From the NCBI GenBank assembly GCA_025352345.1, contig JANXTP010000231.1, positions 1 through 21,134 on the forward strand: a DNA stretch of 21,134 bases. The letters run 5' to 3'. Positions 7,456 to 15,648 of this stretch are shown here, piece after piece. The stretch comes from Burkholderiales bacterium. Lineage in GTDB: Bacteria; Pseudomonadota; Gammaproteobacteria; Burkholderiales; Burkholderiaceae_C. The position numbers and the translations under genes were made by a program. The notes beneath the pieces are model-generated. The model searched no databases. It had not been told where the DNA came from and was given only the letters and a program-made list of their open reading frames with translations. Each line of letters opens with the position of its first letter. Position 1 is the stretch's first letter.

Positions 7456-8562
7456 ATGTCCGGCAGCACCCTCGGCCACCTGTTCTGCGTCGCCAACTTC
7501 GGCGAGTCCCACGGCCCGGCCATCGGTTGCGTGATCGATGGCTGTCCACCTGGCATGGCGCTGAGCGAAGCCGACATCCAGCCCGAACTCGATCGCCGCC
7601 GGCCCGGCACCAGCCGCCACGTCACGCAGCGCAACGAGCCCGATGCGGTCGAGATCTTGTCCGGTGTGTATGAAGGAAGAACAACAGGCACGCCGATCTG
7701 CCTGCTGATCCGCAACACCGACCAGCGCAGCAAGGACTACGGCAACATCCTGCAGACCTTCCGCCCCGGCCACGCCGACTACACCTACTGGCACAAATAC
7801 GGCGTGCGCGACCCGCGCGGCGGCGGCCGCAGCTCGGCAAGGTTGACGGCGCCGATGGTCGGTGCCGGCGCGGTCGCCAAGAAATGGCTGCGCGAGCACC
7901 ACGGCGTGAGCTTCAGCGGGCACATGTCGCAGCTGGGTGACATCGCCATCCCGTTCGAATCGCTGGCGCACGTGCCGAACAACCCGTTTTTTGCCGCCAA
8001 CGTCAGCGACATTGCGCGGCTGGAGGCCTACATGGATGAGCTGCGCAGCGCCGGCGATTCCTGCGGTGCGCGCATCGAGGTGGCGGCGCGCGGCGTGCCG
8101 GTGGGCTGGGGCGAGCCGCTGTTCGACAAGCTCGACGCCGACATCGCCCACGCGATGATGGGCATCAACGCCGTCAAGGGTGTCGAGATTGGCGCCGGTT
8201 TTGCCAGCGTGAGTCAACGCGGCACGACGCATGGCGACGAGCTGACCCCCTCAGGCTTCCGCGGCAACAACGCCGGCGGCGTGCTCGGCGGCATCTCCAC
8301 CGGGCAGGACATCACCGTGTCGATCGCGATCAAGCCGACCAGTTCGATCCGCAGCCCGCGGCAGTCGATTGACCTTGAAGGCCAGCCCGCCACGGTGGAA
8401 ACCTTCGGCCGCCACGACCCCTGTGTCGGCATCCGTGCAACGCCGATTGCCGAAGCCATGCTCGCGCTGGTGTTGATGGATCACGCCTTGCGCCATCGCG
8501 CGCAATGTGGCGATGTGCAGGTGGCGGCGGCGCCCATCGCCGCGCAGCAGCCAGGCGGTTGA
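7456..8562 (+). CDS. aroC: Chorismate synthase
   Basis: AroC catalyses the last shikimate-pathway step, 5-enolpyruvylshikimate-3-phosphate to chorismate, using reduced FMN; it is a cytoplasmic tetramer. The 368-residue protein is normal in length and conserved throughout: FGESHG (15-20, first active-site His), RRRPGTSRHVTQRNEPD (48-64), TDQRSKDYGNI, FRPGHADYTYWHKYG (second active-site His), RGGGRSSAR, the DADIAHAMMGINAVKGVEIG segment, GGILGGIS-type glycine-rich turns (here GGVLGGIS), KPTSSI, and GRHDPCVGIRATPIAEAM near the end. The start matches the family (GNTIG-type, here GSTLGHLF). The Shine-Dalgarno site is weak. It is flanked by unrelated genes, not by other aro genes. Confidence 0.98.
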   Translation: MSGSTLGHLFCVANFGESHGPAIGCVIDGCPPGMALSEADIQPELDRRRPGTSRHVTQRNEPDAVEILSGVYEGRTTGTPICLLIRNTDQRSKDYGNILQTFRPGHADYTYWHKYGVRDPRGGGRSSARLTAPMVGAGAVAKKWLREHHGVSFSGHMSQLGDIAIPFESLAHVPNNPFFAANVSDIARLEAYMDELRSAGDSCGARIEVAARGVPVGWGEPLFDKLDADIAHAMMGINAVKGVEIGAGFASVSQRGTTHGDELTPSGFRGNNAGGVLGGISTGQDITVSIAIKPTSSIRSPRQSIDLEGQPATVETFGRHDPCVGIRATPIAEAMLALVLMDHALRHRAQCGDVQVAAAPIAAQQPGG

Positions 8563-8705
8563 AGCCGCCGGAAATGCCCGGTAGTTCAAAAAGATTCATC
8601 GACTGGCCTTCAGTCGGGGCGCGGGTGTCCGAAAAACTTGGCAACGGCAGGCGGCCCGATGCCTCGAGTCGTTGATCCGGAACCACTGTACCCACGGAGT
8701 AGTCG

Positions 8706-10721
8706 ATGATCGTCGTAGCCCGCGCGCGCCCCTACCTGACCCATGACCGTGTGCCGAGCCGTGCGCCCGCAGACACGGGAGGAATTCTTGAGTTCTTCAG
8801 CCACCACGGCGTCTGGTCCCCCGGCGTCAAGCTGTTCCGCATGCTGCAGTTCCGGACCAAAGCTTTGTTTGTTTCCATGGCGTTTCTGGTGCCGCTGTGC
8901 ACCTTGCTGTATTTCTATGTGAACGCCCAGAACAGCCTGATCGTTTCCACGCGGCTCGAGCATCAGGGCGCCCAGTACGTTCAGCCCCTGCTTGAATGGG
9001 TCAAGCTGGCCCAGCAGCGTCGACACGCCGCACTTGTCGATTCCGCCGTCCTTGACGAGCTGCAACAGAAGATGGCTGCGGCCATGGTCAAAGTCGAGGC
9101 GCAACACGTGGCGCTGGGCGCCACGTTCGGCGATCAGAAGCCGTTTGACGAATTCAAGAAACTCAGCGACGCGGTGCAGCTCAAGCCGGTGATGGCCAGC
9201 CCGGATGAGACCTACAAGGCGCACGGCGAATTGATCGCTTCCGCCTTGGAACTGTCCACCCAGGTGGTCAACAGCTCGGGCCTGATCCTCGATCCGGAAG
9301 CGGAGTCGTACCACCTGATCAACATGTCGATGGTGTTCGGCCCGCGGCAGACCGAGGTCACCAGCAAGCTGCGCACGATCGGCACCCTGGCGCTCAGGTC
9401 CGGACGCCGCGACGCCGCGATGCACGACGAGATCACGACGCTCGCGTCGAGCCAACGCTTCGTGGACGGCTTTTGCGAGCAGTCATACCTGAACGGCGTG
9501 GCCAACCTGTCCGACGAGGTCAAGCTGCCCCTGGGCATGAAGGAGAACGACGCTGCTTTCGACGCTTTCTCTGAAGCGCTCGACACACAGCTCCGGGGTG
9601 ACAAGCTTCAAGGCACGCCGGAAGCCTACGCGGCGCTGGGCGCGGCCACCGTGGATCATCAGAACGTGATGAATGCCAAGGTGTTCGACCGCGTCGACCA
9701 ATTGCTCGGCGACCGGGTGGCCGGTGTCCAGCGTGACCTGACCATTCAGACAAGCCTGATCCTGGGCTTCGTCAGCCTGGCCTGCTACCTGTTCTATGCG
9801 TTCTTTCTGGTGACCCAGGGCGGCATCCAAGAGACACAGCGCTACCTCAAGGCGATGACCAGCGGTGACCTGACCACGATCCCCAAACCCTGGGGTCACG
9901 ACGAAGCCGCCAGGCTGTTGTTCTCGTTGGCCGACATGCAGACCTCGCTGCGCAAGATCGTGAGCCAGGTGCGCGGCACCTCCGATTCGATCGTGCATGC
10001 CAGCACCGAAATAGCTTCTGCCTCATCGGATCTGTCCAAGCGCACCGAGGAAACAGCAGCCAGCCTGGAGGAAAGCGCGTCGTCGATGGAAGAGATCTCC
10101 TCCACCGTCAAGCAGACCGCCGACAACGTCTCGCAGGCTGCTCATGCCGCTTCCGCCAACGCCCATGCCGCTGTCCGCGGCGGCGAAGTCATCGGGCAGA
10201 TGATCACCACCATGCAGGCGATCCACAACTCGTCGAAAGAGATCGGCGAGATCATCAGCACGATCGATGGCATCGCGTTCCAGACCAACATCCTGGCGTT
10301 GAACGCGGCCGTCGAGGCCGCGCGTGCCGGCGAGCAGGGGCGGGGATTTGCGGTGGTCGCCGCTGAGGTGCGCAATCTCGCCAAGCGCAGCGCCGAGGCG
10401 GCCAAGGAAATCAACACCCTGATCAACACCAGCGTCGAGCGCATCGAATCCGGAACCCGGGTGGCTCAGGGTGCAGGTGACACGATGGCCGAACTGGTCA
10501 CCAACGCCGAGCGCATCAGCGGGCTGCTGGCGGAAATTTCAACGGCAGCTGCCGAGCAGAGCGCCGGCGTGTCGTCGGTGGGCACCTCGGTGCAGCAACT
10601 TGATCGGATGACGCAGCAGAATGCTGCGCTGGTCGAAGAGACCGCCGCCGCCGCCTCCAGCCTGAGGGATCAGGCGATGGAGTTGGCCGACGAGGTCGCG
10701 ACGTTCAAGCTGCCCGCCTAG
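8706..10721 (+). CDS. Methyl-accepting chemotaxis protein
   Basis: A 671-residue transmembrane chemoreceptor that signals through CheW/CheA. TM1 is at about 53-72, a periplasmic helical sensor at 73-347, TM2 at 348-369, a degenerate HAMP at 370-422, and a long methyl-accepting coiled coil at 423-665. The hairpin tip is unmistakable: IDGIAFQTNILALNAAVEAA from 520, then GRGFAVVAAEVRNLAKRS. The sensor contains SGLILDPEAESYHLIN (191-206), a motif common in helical-bundle MCP sensors; ligand unknown. No CheR-tethering pentapeptide ends the protein. I keep the ATG at 8706 because GGAG (8696-8699) is well spaced; it adds a cytoplasmic tail of about 50 residues (FFSHHGVWSPGVKLFR near 30-45) before TM1. 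An internal Met at 8841 lacks a ribosome site. No other che or fla gene is in view. Confidence 0.95.
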   Translation: MIVVARARPYLTHDRVPSRAPADTGGILEFFSHHGVWSPGVKLFRMLQFRTKALFVSMAFLVPLCTLLYFYVNAQNSLIVSTRLEHQGAQYVQPLLEWVKLAQQRRHAALVDSAVLDELQQKMAAAMVKVEAQHVALGATFGDQKPFDEFKKLSDAVQLKPVMASPDETYKAHGELIASALELSTQVVNSSGLILDPEAESYHLINMSMVFGPRQTEVTSKLRTIGTLALRSGRRDAAMHDEITTLASSQRFVDGFCEQSYLNGVANLSDEVKLPLGMKENDAAFDAFSEALDTQLRGDKLQGTPEAYAALGAATVDHQNVMNAKVFDRVDQLLGDRVAGVQRDLTIQTSLILGFVSLACYLFYAFFLVTQGGIQETQRYLKAMTSGDLTTIPKPWGHDEAARLLFSLADMQTSLRKIVSQVRGTSDSIVHASTEIASASSDLSKRTEETAASLEESASSMEEISSTVKQTADNVSQAAHAASANAHAAVRGGEVIGQMITTMQAIHNSSKEIGEIISTIDGIAFQTNILALNAAVEAARAGEQGRGFAVVAAEVRNLAKRSAEAAKEINTLINTSVERIESGTRVAQGAGDTMAELVTNAERISGLLAEISTAAAEQSAGVSSVGTSVQQLDRMTQQNAALVEETAAAASSLRDQAMELADEVATFKLPA

Positions 10722-10729
10722 GTACCGAT

Positions 10730-10761
10730 GCAGCAGGCAGCGGCCGGCCTGGGGCTGCTGC
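10730..10761. terminator. Inverted repeat between convergent mcp and phaZ
   Basis: GCAGCAG (10730-10736) and CTGCTGC (10755-10761) form a perfect 7-bp stem. The loop holds the palindrome GGCCGGCC (10742-10749). It lies in the 48-bp gap between the ends of two convergent genes, where a two-way 3'-end structure would be expected, but there is no U-tract on either strand. Confidence 0.35.
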
Positions 10762-10769
10762 TGCCACGG

Positions 10770-12011
10770 TCAGAGCGATGCCTGCGCGGTATAGATCGAC
10801 TCGCGCACCATGGGGTAGATGGTGCTGTTCCAGCGGCGGCCGCTGAACACGCCATAGTGGCCGACGCCCGGCTGCACATAGTGGGTTTTCAGGTAGTCGC
10901 GCAAGCCGGTGCACAGATCGTGCGCCGCCAGGGTCTGGCCGACCGCACAGATGTCATCGCGCTCGCCCTCGACCGTCAGCAGCGCGGTGCGGCGAATCGC
11001 CGATGGCTTGACGGCTCGGTCCCTGTACATCAGTTCGCCCTTCGGCAAGGCATAGTCCTGAAACACCGCTTTCACTGTTTCCAGATAGAACTCGGCGGGC
11101 AGATCGGCCACCGCGAAGTACTCCTCGTAGAAGCTGCGCGTGGCCTCGACTTTTTCCATGCCCTCGGCTTCGTGCTTCTGCAGCAGTTGGTACAGCTCTT
11201 TGAAAGAGTTGACGTGCCTGTCCTTGTTCATGCTCATGAAGGCGGTCAACTGCACGAAGCCGGGGTAGACGCATCGGCCCGCACCGGGGTAGCGCATCGG
11301 CACACGGCCGATCAGGTTGGCCTCGAACCACTCGATCGGCTTGGTGACCGCGAGCTGGTTGACCGAGGTCGGGCTGATGCGGCAGTCGATCGGCCCGGCC
11401 ATCAGCGTCAGGCTGGCGGGCGTGGCGGGGTGATGGTCTTCCGACATCAATGCAGTGGCCGCCAGTGCCGACACGCAAGGCTGGCAGATGGCCATCAGGT
11501 GCGATCCCGGGCCCATGATGCCGAGGAACTCGATGATGTGCTCGGTGTATTCGTCGAGCCCGAACTTGCCATGTGACAACGGCACGTCGCGGGCGTTATG
11601 CCAATCGGTGATGTACACATCGTGGTCGGCCAGCATGGTGCGCACGGTTTCGCGCAGCAGTGTGGCGAAGTGGCCCGACATGGGCGCCACGATCAGCACT
11701 TTGGGGTGCGGCTTGTCGGTGATCTTCTTGAAATGCAGCAGCGTTGCGAAAGACGCAACGTGGGTGATTTCCTCGGTGACGGCGACCGGCGCATCCGAAC
11801 CGGTCACACTCACATGGTCGATCGCGAAGGGGCGTCGCTTGTGCGTGACCTCGCTGAGTTCGAACACTTCGAGCGCCGCCGCCAGCTTGCGGTTGGGCAT
11901 CCAGCGGCTCCAGCCGTAGGTGTCGTCCTTCAGTATCGGCAGCGCCGCCTTGGTGAAGGTACGCAGCGGCCACATCAGGTCCGTTTGCGCCTGGTATGCC
12001 TCGTACATCAT
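10770..12011 (-). CDS. phaZ: Intracellular poly(3-hydroxybutyrate) depolymerase
   Basis: PhaZ mobilises intracellular PHB granules to 3-hydroxybutyrate and oligomers. The protein resembles Ralstonia eutropha PhaZ1, whose nucleophile is a cysteine. Here the lipase-box-like AICQPC carries Cys176, with Asp352 (in GERDD) and His385 (in GVGHYG) as the rest of the triad, numbered from the start chosen. Other conserved blocks are VAPMSGHFATLLRETVRTML, TDWHNARDVP, AGPIDCRISPTSVN, YPGFVQ, and the end FSGRRW..IYP. Length about 413 is usual. I start at ATG 12011 (MMYEAYQAQ, like the family's MLY... start) because GGGGGGA precedes it. An upstream ATG at 12035 has no ribosome site. It is divergent from the GST-like gene. 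PHB storage is therefore expected, although no phaC, phaA or phaB lies in the window. Confidence 0.94.
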   Translation of the reverse strand: MMYEAYQAQTDLMWPLRTFTKAALPILKDDTYGWSRWMPNRKLAAALEVFELSEVTHKRRPFAIDHVSVTGSDAPVAVTEEITHVASFATLLHFKKITDKPHPKVLIVAPMSGHFATLLRETVRTMLADHDVYITDWHNARDVPLSHGKFGLDEYTEHIIEFLGIMGPGSHLMAICQPCVSALAATALMSEDHHPATPASLTLMAGPIDCRISPTSVNQLAVTKPIEWFEANLIGRVPMRYPGAGRCVYPGFVQLTAFMSMNKDRHVNSFKELYQLLQKHEAEGMEKVEATRSFYEEYFAVADLPAEFYLETVKAVFQDYALPKGELMYRDRAVKPSAIRRTALLTVEGERDDICAVGQTLAAHDLCTGLRDYLKTHYVQPGVGHYGVFSGRRWNSTIYPMVRESIYTAQASL

Positions 12012-12015
12012 CCAT

Positions 12016-12022
12016 TCCCCCC
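12016..12022 (-). promoter_or_regulatory. Ribosome binding site that selects the phaZ start
   Basis: On the minus strand, a G6A run is followed by ATGG and then two tandem ATG codons at 12011 and 12008. This purine tract lies inside the extended frame that begins at 12035 and is the only plausible Shine-Dalgarno site nearby. Confidence 0.5.
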
Positions 12023-12167
12023 AGGAACCTGCCATGGCTTGTACTCTTGCAACTCCTGCGCCAGCATGTGGATCGCAAGGGGTCGGTGAACCAGTTTCAG
12101 GTGCGTCGTGTCATGATGACTCTGTCGATGGCACAGCGCTTGCACTCGACCTGAGCATAACGTCACC

Positions 12168-12173
12168 AAGGAG
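12168..12173 (+). promoter_or_regulatory. Ribosome binding site of the GST-like gene
   Basis: AAGGAG lies 8 nt before the ATG at 12182. It supports the long form with the basic N-terminal tail, because the internal Met codon at 12272, where a standard GST would begin, has no such site. Confidence 0.7.
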
Positions 12174-12181
12174 CCGCAACC

Positions 12182-12928
12182 ATGGCCACTGCACTGAAGA
12201 CCAGACCTCAGGTCCGCTCCACTGCTGCCAAACCGAAGCGCAGTGCCGCCCCGGTGAAGTCGGCACGTGCCATGGCAGAAGCATCGATCACGCTGAGCAG
12301 CAAGAACTACTCATCGTGGTCGCTGCGCGGCTGGCTGATCGCCAAGCTGGCCGGGCTGGACTTCGAAGAGGTGATGGTGCCGACCGACGACGCGAATGCG
12401 CGCAAGGAGATCCTGCTGTTGTCGCCATCGATCCTGGTGCCCTGCCTGAGCCACGGCGGCATCAAGGTGTGGGACACGCTGGCGATCGGCGAGTACCTTG
12501 ATGAAGTCAAGCCGAATGCCGGGCTGCTGCCCACCGACATCGCTGCGCGCGCCCACTGCCGTGCCATCTGCGGCGAAATGCACTCCGGCTTCAGCAGCCT
12601 GCGCGCAGCGTTACCCATGAACCTGAAGGGTGACTTCCCGGGCTACAAGGTGTGGGCCAAGGCCGAGGGCGACATCGAGCGCATCACCACCATCTGGCGG
12701 AACTGCATCGCGCAGTACGGTGGCCCGTTTCTGTTTGGTGACAAGCCTTGCATTGCCGATGCGATGTATGCGCCGGTGGTCACCCGCTTCCTGACCTACC
12801 ACGTCGCGGTCGACCGCGTCTGCAGCGCTTACTGCAAGCAGATCATGGCGATGTCCGAGATGAAGGAGTGGATCGCCGCGGCGAAGCTCGAACACGAGGA
12901 CATCGAAGAACTCGACATGGAGTTCTGA
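12182..12928 (+). CDS. Glutathione S-transferase-like protein with basic N-terminal tail
   Basis: A 248-residue soluble protein of the GST superfamily. A thioredoxin-fold N-domain begins at about residue 35 (SITLSSKNYSSWSLRGWL, with a Ser-rich active-site loop) and includes the substrate loop PSILVPCLSHGG and WDTLAIGEYLDE. An all-helical C-domain follows (about 120-230; FLFGDKPCIADAMYAPVVTRF has the N-capping-box-type motif). Residues 1-33 are unusual: rich in Lys, Arg, Ala, Pro and Ser (KTRPQVRSTAAKPKRSAAP), with no hydrophobic core, so not a signal peptide. The GST substrate is unknown. The gene is divergent from phaZ and convergent with psd. The mature fold alone would be about 215 residues, the normal GST size. 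Confidence 0.9.
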   Translation: MATALKTRPQVRSTAAKPKRSAAPVKSARAMAEASITLSSKNYSSWSLRGWLIAKLAGLDFEEVMVPTDDANARKEILLLSPSILVPCLSHGGIKVWDTLAIGEYLDEVKPNAGLLPTDIAARAHCRAICGEMHSGFSSLRAALPMNLKGDFPGYKVWAKAEGDIERITTIWRNCIAQYGGPFLFGDKPCIADAMYAPVVTRFLTYHVAVDRVCSAYCKQIMAMSEMKEWIAAAKLEHEDIEELDMEF

Positions 12929-12971
12929 CGCCGTTGGCGCCGACCTGCTTTCCCGGCGTCGCCTCTTCAGC

Positions 12972-13883
12972 TCAACCCGGCGCGATCGTCATCAGCCGCT
13001 GACCCATGCGGATCGGTGTGCCTTCAGCGATGCCGGCACACAACGCAAAGCCTTTCGGCGCGAACACAATGATCGTCGAGCCGTGCTGAAACCAGCCCAT
13101 CTCGGCGCCCTTGTCGAAGCGGGCATCGCAGTGCATCTCGTTCGGGCCGCGGTACTTCAGGTGCAGCAGCACATTGAGGAAATGCAGTCGGATGCTGGCG
13201 ACCAGGATCGCCGCCACCGGCACCAGCGTGATCTCGTGGCCACCAGCGTCCAGCCGGGTGCGGATCACCGCACGCTCGTTCTTGCAGTACAGCCGCTCGA
13301 CGCGCTTCAGTGCGATCGGGTTGACATTCCAGGTGTCGCCAGAGATGTAGTTGACGCGGTCGACCCGGCAGCCGTGCGGTGCATGGAAGCGGTGGTACAT
13401 GCTGGAGGTGAGCCGCAACGTGACGTAGCAGCCATCGCGGTAGCGCTCGGCGGTGGCTTTCGCTTGGTCGTTCGCGTTTTTGTCGTCTCCCAGCAAGTCC
13501 TGCAGCGTGTACGGAAAGCCCTTGGCCTGGAACACCGTCACGCCCTGCACTGCACCACAGGCGCCGACGATGGCATCGCACGGGCTGCTGAGCACCTGCG
13601 GATCGGTGTCGATGGGCCGCATGCCGGGCTTCAGCTCGCGGATGAAGCAGTCGTGCAGGCTGGTGAACTGCGATTTGCGCGCCTCGCTCAGGTCGAGGTC
13701 GGAGAAGGCCTTCCACACCGCGATCGACGCACGCGTGACCCACGGAATCTCGATCTTGCTGAACCAGCCGATGAAGTGCGTCAGCGCGATGCGCGGCACG
13801 CGGTTGGTCAACAGAAAGTTCAGGTCTTCCTGCTGGAACAGACGGTCGCGCAGGCGGTTGGGTTTGAATGCGGTGGTTTTCAT
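12972..13883 (-). CDS. psd: Phosphatidylserine decarboxylase proenzyme
   Basis: PSD converts phosphatidylserine to phosphatidylethanolamine at the inner membrane. The proenzyme cleaves itself to form a pyruvoyl cofactor. The 303-residue protein has FIRELKPGMRPID (80-92, family FxRxLKxGxRPI), PCDAIVG (101-107, position of the catalytic Asp), MYHRFHAP (162-169, the conserved His pair), and the cleavage motif HGST (267-270), in which Ser269 would become the pyruvoyl group. The usual Psd motif is L/G-GST; His before Gly is a variant. It ends with the expected beta segment after the cleavage site. Its start is 53 bp from the divergent aminotransferase and lacks a clear Shine-Dalgarno site. Confidence 0.95.
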   Translation of the reverse strand: MKTTAFKPNRLRDRLFQQEDLNFLLTNRVPRIALTHFIGWFSKIEIPWVTRASIAVWKAFSDLDLSEARKSQFTSLHDCFIRELKPGMRPIDTDPQVLSSPCDAIVGACGAVQGVTVFQAKGFPYTLQDLLGDDKNANDQAKATAERYRDGCYVTLRLTSSMYHRFHAPHGCRVDRVNYISGDTWNVNPIALKRVERLYCKNERAVIRTRLDAGGHEITLVPVAAILVASIRLHFLNVLLHLKYRGPNEMHCDARFDKGAEMGWFQHGSTIIVFAPKGFALCAGIAEGTPIRMGQRLMTIAPG

Positions 13884-13936
13884 GTCGGTGTCACGCGGCT
13901 GGGTTATTTCTCTGGGGTTGCAACTTCTGAGTGACC

Positions 13937-15586
13937 ATGGACGACACCCTGTGGATGTATGCGTTGGCGGCGGTGCTGCTGACGCCTTGGCTGCCTGCGG
14001 CGAAGCGCCGGCTCGAGTTGTCGCGCGCCAAGCACCGCTCGCTCGCTGGCCATTCGCGCCTGGCGAAGCGGGTGGCGAAGCTGATTCCGTTCTATGCCTA
14101 CGGTGACGACCGCTTCTTCAGCTCCGACGACGCACCGACTGAGATCGCTGATCGCCGCCGCGCCGCCTTGCAGCGCCTGGGGCAAACGCTGCGCGAGCGC
14201 GCGCCGAAATCGATCGCGCTGACCGCCGAAGCAGCCGTTGGCGTGTCCGACATGCAGTTCACCAGTGCCTACCGCGTGCCCTACCAGTACGCCGGGCTGC
14301 TGCGCGAGCATGTGAAAACGGGCAGCTTCGTGCAGTCGGCTGCGGGCATCACGGTGACCGACCTCGACGGCAACGTGTACTACGACCTGACGGGCTCCTA
14401 TGGTGTCAATGTGTTCGGTGTCGATTTCTACAAGCAGTGCATGGCCGAAGGCAGCGCCCGCGTGCAGGACCTGGGGCCGGTGCTGGGCGCCTACCACCCG
14501 TGTGTGGCATCGAATGTGAAGCGCCTGCGCGAGATCTCGGGGCTGGATGAGGTCTCGTTTCACATGTCCGGCACCGAAGCGGTGATGCAGGCGGTGCGGC
14601 TGGCGCGGTACCACACCGGCCGATCCCACCTGGTGCGCTTCTGCGGCGCATACCACGGCTGGTGGGAGGACGTGCAGCCCGGCATCGGCAACCCGTCGCC
14701 GCCGAACCGCACCTACACGCTGACCGACATGGCCGAGCGCTCGCTGAAGGTGATGCGCACGCGCCGCGACATCGCCTGCGTGCTGGTCAACCCGCTGCAG
14801 GCGCTGCATCCGAACAAGGGCGCGCCGGGCGATTCCTCGCTGCTCGACAGTGGCCGCAGCGCGCATTTCGATCGCGCGGCGTACACCCGCTGGCTGCAGC
14901 AGTTGCGCGAGGTCTGCACCGAGCGCAGCATCGTGCTGATCTTCGATGAGGTCTTCGTCGGCTTCCGCCTCGCAGCGGGTGGTGCGCAGGAATATTTCGG
15001 TGTGAAAGCCGACATGGTCACCTACGGCAAGACGCTGGGAGGCGGCTTCCCGGTCGGCGTGGTGTGCGGTCGCCGCGACCTGATGAAACGCTTTCTCGAC
15101 GACAAGCCGGCCGATGTCTGCTTCGCCCGTGGCACCTTCAATTCGCACCCCTATGTGATGGGCGCGATGCAGGTGTTTCTGGAGCGCATCCAGGCGTCTG
15201 AGGTGCAGGCGATGTACACCGACCTCGACGCCACCTGGAACCGCCGTGCGGCGCGGATGAACCAGCGCCTCACCGAACTGGGCCTGCCGGTGCAGGTGGC
15301 GAACCTGTCGACGATCTGGAGCGTGAGTTACACCGCGCCGTCGCGCTACAACTGGATGCTGCAGTACTACCTGCGCGAGGCGGGTCTGGCACTGAGCTGG
15401 GTCGGCACCGGTCGCTTCATCTTCAGCCTGAACTACACCGAAGCCGACTTCGACGCGGTGCTGCAACGCTTCGTGTCGGCTTGCCAGGCGATGCAAGCCG
15501 ACGGCTGGTGGTGGGCACCGGCCGGCCTGACGAACAAGGCCATCAAGCGCGGCATCCTGAAAGAGATGCTGGCGACGAAGTTCTGA
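13937..15586 (+). CDS. Membrane-anchored class III PLP aminotransferase (HemL-like fold, unknown substrate)
   Basis: About 549 residues with a fold-type I, class III aminotransferase core resembling glutamate-1-semialdehyde aminomutase. Signs are SGTEAVMQAVRLARYHTGR and the CGAYHG turn (PLP phosphate/ring region), IFDEVFVGFRLAAGGAQEYFG (Asp337 to pyridine N), and TYGKTLGGGFPVG with the Schiff-base Lys365; RGTFNSHPYVMGAM follows. It is not a standard HemL, which is about 430 residues. Here about 100 extra N-terminal residues hold one hydrophobic helix (WMYALAAVLLTPWLP) followed by many Arg/Lys, giving a likely single membrane anchor with the enzyme on the cytoplasmic side. A C-terminal extension includes GWWWAP. 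ATG 13937 is chosen; GTG 13931 in the same frame is possible. Neighbours (psd, Mpo1-like, GT4) suggest a lipid-type substrate, but that is inference. Confidence 0.88.
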   Translation: MDDTLWMYALAAVLLTPWLPAAKRRLELSRAKHRSLAGHSRLAKRVAKLIPFYAYGDDRFFSSDDAPTEIADRRRAALQRLGQTLRERAPKSIALTAEAAVGVSDMQFTSAYRVPYQYAGLLREHVKTGSFVQSAAGITVTDLDGNVYYDLTGSYGVNVFGVDFYKQCMAEGSARVQDLGPVLGAYHPCVASNVKRLREISGLDEVSFHMSGTEAVMQAVRLARYHTGRSHLVRFCGAYHGWWEDVQPGIGNPSPPNRTYTLTDMAERSLKVMRTRRDIACVLVNPLQALHPNKGAPGDSSLLDSGRSAHFDRAAYTRWLQQLREVCTERSIVLIFDEVFVGFRLAAGGAQEYFGVKADMVTYGKTLGGGFPVGVVCGRRDLMKRFLDDKPADVCFARGTFNSHPYVMGAMQVFLERIQASEVQAMYTDLDATWNRRAARMNQRLTELGLPVQVANLSTIWSVSYTAPSRYNWMLQYYLREAGLALSWVGTGRFIFSLNYTEADFDAVLQRFVSACQAMQADGWWWAPAGLTNKAIKRGILKEMLATKF

Positions 15587-15589
15587 TCG

Positions 15590-15631
15590 GGCCGACCGCC
15601 GAAGTGCGACTGCGGCTGTGCGCTGTCGGCC
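15590..15631. repeat. Inverted repeat between convergent genes
   Basis: GGCCGAC (15590-15596) and GTCGGCC (15625-15631) are perfect 7-bp arms around 28 nt, just after the aminotransferase stop and before the end of the convergent Mpo1-like gene. It may mark transcript ends on both strands. No U-tract. Confidence 0.35.
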
Positions 15632-15648
15632 TCGCAGCGCTAAACCAA

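Noticed and set aside
7456..8562. SARLTA in chorismate synthase where E. coli has SARETA
   Set aside because: The family signature allows any residue there and all active-site motifs are intact, so it is a lineage variant, not a defect.
8785..8791. GGAGGAATTCTTG as an internal start for the chemoreceptor
   Set aside because: The TTG is out of frame with the receptor; the GGAG/ATG pair at 8696-8708 fits better.
12940..12967. Imperfect GGCG-rich hairpin between GST and psd
   Set aside because: The arms contain a mismatch and there is no U-tract; this is expected by chance at this GC content.
13937..15586. Naming the aminotransferase hemL
   Set aside because: It is about 120 residues too long, membrane-anchored and not in a heme context, although core motifs resemble HemL.
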